Below are positions 4,596-5,853 of a DNA stretch of 5,853 nucleotides, one piece after another. The stretch is taken from NCBI GenBank assembly GCA_964465125.1, contig CAYXIO010000101.1, positions 1-5,853 of the forward strand, given 5' to 3'. The first letter of the stretch is position 1. Every line of letters begins with the position of its first letter. The notes beneath the pieces were generated by a model. It made no database searches and had not been told where the DNA came from. It worked only from the letters and a program-made list of their open reading frames with translations. The position numbers and the translations under genes are program-made. This DNA comes from CAYOHG01 sp964465125 (GTDB lineage Bacteria > Planctomycetota > Phycisphaerae > UBA1845 > Fen-1342).

Positions 4596-5711
4596 CTAGA
4601 GGACGTAGATCTGCTTGATCACGCCCTGTTCCTCGAAGAAGTTCACCGGCCGGTTGGCGGCCTTGGCCATGGTCAGTTGCACGAGCATATCGAAGAAGAT
4701 GTTGTCGGTGTCGGGGGAGATCTTCCTCCAGCCCAGACCGTCGAAATGCGCCCAGGCGTTGCGGGTCTGATCGATCGTCCACAGGCCGTTGACGCGCTTG
4801 GCCGTCTGCCAGCCGGTGGCCTCGATGCCGTTGACGCCGTGGTTGTACCAGGTGTCGATCCCGCATTCCCCGTAGCCGATACGGAAGAAGCCGGACTCGC
4901 CCCAACCTGCGCCCCAGCTATTCTTGCAGATCCAGTACTTCTGGGTGTCGTCGTAGCCGACGATGGTGACGCAGTGTCCGCCGGCCTGCGCGCCGGAGAC
5001 GTGTTTGTACACGCCCGAGCGGTAGTTGAAGAAATCGTTGTAGACGATGAAGCAGGCGCTGACGGGCCCCTTCTGCGAGATCCAGTCGCGGATCTGGGCG
5101 GCGGTCGTCAGCTTCGTGTACCCGGTAATCTTCAACACCCGGTTGCGCCAGTCGGAGCACAGGTTGGTGCAGTTCTGGTCTCCGGCCGTGTAGGGGTAGC
5201 AGGCTTCGTCGGCGACGCCGGTGCTCTTGAACCACTCGAGGGCGCGCTCGGGCCACCAGCCGTTGCCGCAGTTGCGCCCCTCGGAGCGCGCGTGACAGTA
5301 AAACAGGTGGGCCTCGGACAGGTCGATGGCCAGGTTGGAATCATTGCGGGCGACGCGCAGCGTGCTCTCGACGGTCGCGACCGTTCCGAATGCCACGCAC
5401 GATCCGCAGCCGCCCTGGTTCTTGATGGGCGTGACGAAATTGCGGCCGCCCACGTTTCGCAGGTCAAACGCCGCCGGGGCGCCGACCGCCTCTCCCGAAG
5501 CCGCGCCGGCGGCAAGCGCCGCCTGGTACGCCGCGGCACGCGCCGCAACCTCCTCGATCCCGGGGTCGCCGGGTGCGGGTGCGACACCCAGGTACGACTG
5601 TCGCTCGGCGTCGGAGAGCGGCGTCAGTGTGGTGAACCCGGCCTCCCAGGGGTGGCCGGCGCCCGCCAGTGCCGCCTGTATGCTTTCAAGGTCGGAGCGC
5701 ATTGCAGCCAT
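4596..5711 (-). CDS. Papain-family (C1) cysteine peptidase with an extra C-terminal domain
   Basis: This 371-residue endopeptidase has an intact papain active site: oxyanion Gln99 and nucleophile Cys105 in NQGGCGSCVAFG (98-109; papain has CGSCWAF), His246 in AGGHCVTIVGYDD, and Asn264 in CKNSWGAGWGESGFFRIGYG. Residues 1-75 form an N-terminal region (WEAGFTTLTPLSDAERQSYL at 22-41, then an Ala-rich helix) that may act as a propeptide. It lacks the classical ERFNIN I29 look, and there is no signal peptide. The mature domain begins around FDLRNVGGRNFVTPIKNQGG. Eleven cysteines are visible, as in disulfide-bonded papains, which sits oddly with the lack of a signal. Residues 299-371 are an added domain repeated in the next gene. 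AAAGGAG at 5719-5725, 7 bases from the ATG, fixes the start. It is the first gene of a leftward unit with the small shared-domain protein. A chagasin-like inhibitor lies just beyond. The substrate is unknown. Confidence 0.96.
   Translation of the reverse strand: MAAMRSDLESIQAALAGAGHPWEAGFTTLTPLSDAERQSYLGVAPAPGDPGIEEVAARAAAYQAALAAGAASGEAVGAPAAFDLRNVGGRNFVTPIKNQGGCGSCVAFGTVATVESTLRVARNDSNLAIDLSEAHLFYCHARSEGRNCGNGWWPERALEWFKSTGVADEACYPYTAGDQNCTNLCSDWRNRVLKITGYTKLTTAAQIRDWISQKGPVSACFIVYNDFFNYRSGVYKHVSGAQAGGHCVTIVGYDDTQKYWICKNSWGAGWGESGFFRIGYGECGIDTWYNHGVNGIEATGWQTAKRVNGLWTIDQTRNAWAHFDGLGWRKISPDTDNIFFDMLVQLTMAKAANRPVNFFEEQGVIKQIYVL
4599..4817 (-). repeat. Upstream copy of the shared C-terminal domain (peptidase C-terminus)
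   Basis: This codes for residues 299-371 of the peptidase, beyond the papain fold. KRVNGLWTIDQTRNAWAHF (305-323) and GLGWRKI (325-331) align without gaps to the small protein's residues 87-113. I do not recognise the domain as a named family. Its Trp pattern would suit a binding or lectin-like module, but that is only a guess. Confidence 0.8.
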
Positions 5712-5853
5712 GCAGAGACTCCTTTCGACTGTCTCGCTCGGTGCTCGTTACGACTAGTGTGAAACGTCCAACCACGCGTGGCAGCGTGAGGGAATATGAA
5801 CGGGGGCCCCTGAAAATCCCCGATTCCCGCGCGCTTTTTGAATAAACTCGTGG
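5712..5853 (-). promoter_or_regulatory. Upstream region of the peptidase operon with two palindromes
   Basis: No gene is visible in these 142 bases. They should contain the promoter for the leftward peptidase operon. Two perfect palindromes stand out: CCACGCGTGG at 5772-5781 and GGGGCCCC at 5803-5810. The first lies about 60 bases before the start codon, a plausible operator position. A weak TTGGAC (plus-strand 5766-5771) reads as a -35-like hexamer in the leftward direction, but no good -10 box follows. The stretch near 5816-5850 is AT-richer than average and could hold a promoter. Confidence 0.3.

Noticed and set aside
3921..5762. Rightward open frame of 613 codons covering the peptidase and satellite genes
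   Set aside because: It is antisense to two well-supported genes with recognisable motifs and ribosome binding sites. Its translation is low-complexity (Gly, Ala, Val, Arg) and matches no family I know, so it is a high-GC shadow.

Overview
This GC-rich window looks like bacterial chromosome, most plausibly from a planctomycete or a similar environmental bacterium. That placement is inferred from gene style: a secreted protein whose N-terminal domain resembles those in planctomycete secreted proteases, a BatA-like two-helix membrane protein, and a C1 peptidase of a type seen in such genomes. No rRNA, tRNA, CRISPR array, insertion sequence or phage gene is visible.

Left part (1-1166): two leftward genes. 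The first is a secreted protein cut by the window edge (start at 340, signal peptide, strong Shine-Dalgarno). Upstream of it lies a small membrane protein with two helices and a soluble C-terminal domain (519-1094, possibly 1166). A short AT-richer divergent gap follows.

Middle part (1218-3566): two rightward genes, a MurG-like GT-B glycosyltransferase and a radical SAM protein with a short SPASM-like C-terminal cysteine cluster. Both have GGAGGG ribosome binding sites. They are separated by 108 bases holding an inverted-repeat cluster. Together they suggest a small envelope-glycan or lipid-modification pathway, but the substrate cannot be read from the sequence.

Right part (3620-5711): three leftward genes that look like one functional module. 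The first transcribed is a papain-family (C1) cysteine peptidase with an intact Gln/Cys/His/Asn active site and an extra C-terminal domain of about 70 residues. Its stop is 15 bases from the start of a small protein made of a Gly/Ala/Cys-rich N-terminal half and a second copy of the same C-terminal domain. Beyond a perfect 12-bp hairpin comes a chagasin-like (I42) protein, the family that inhibits C1 peptidases. None of the three has a recognisable signal peptide. The most interesting reading is a protease, a satellite protein sharing the protease's accessory domain, and a cognate inhibitor encoded side by side, with the hairpin positioned to separate inhibitor expression from the other two.

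Many long open frames exist on the opposite strands because of the high GC content. They were judged to be shadows.
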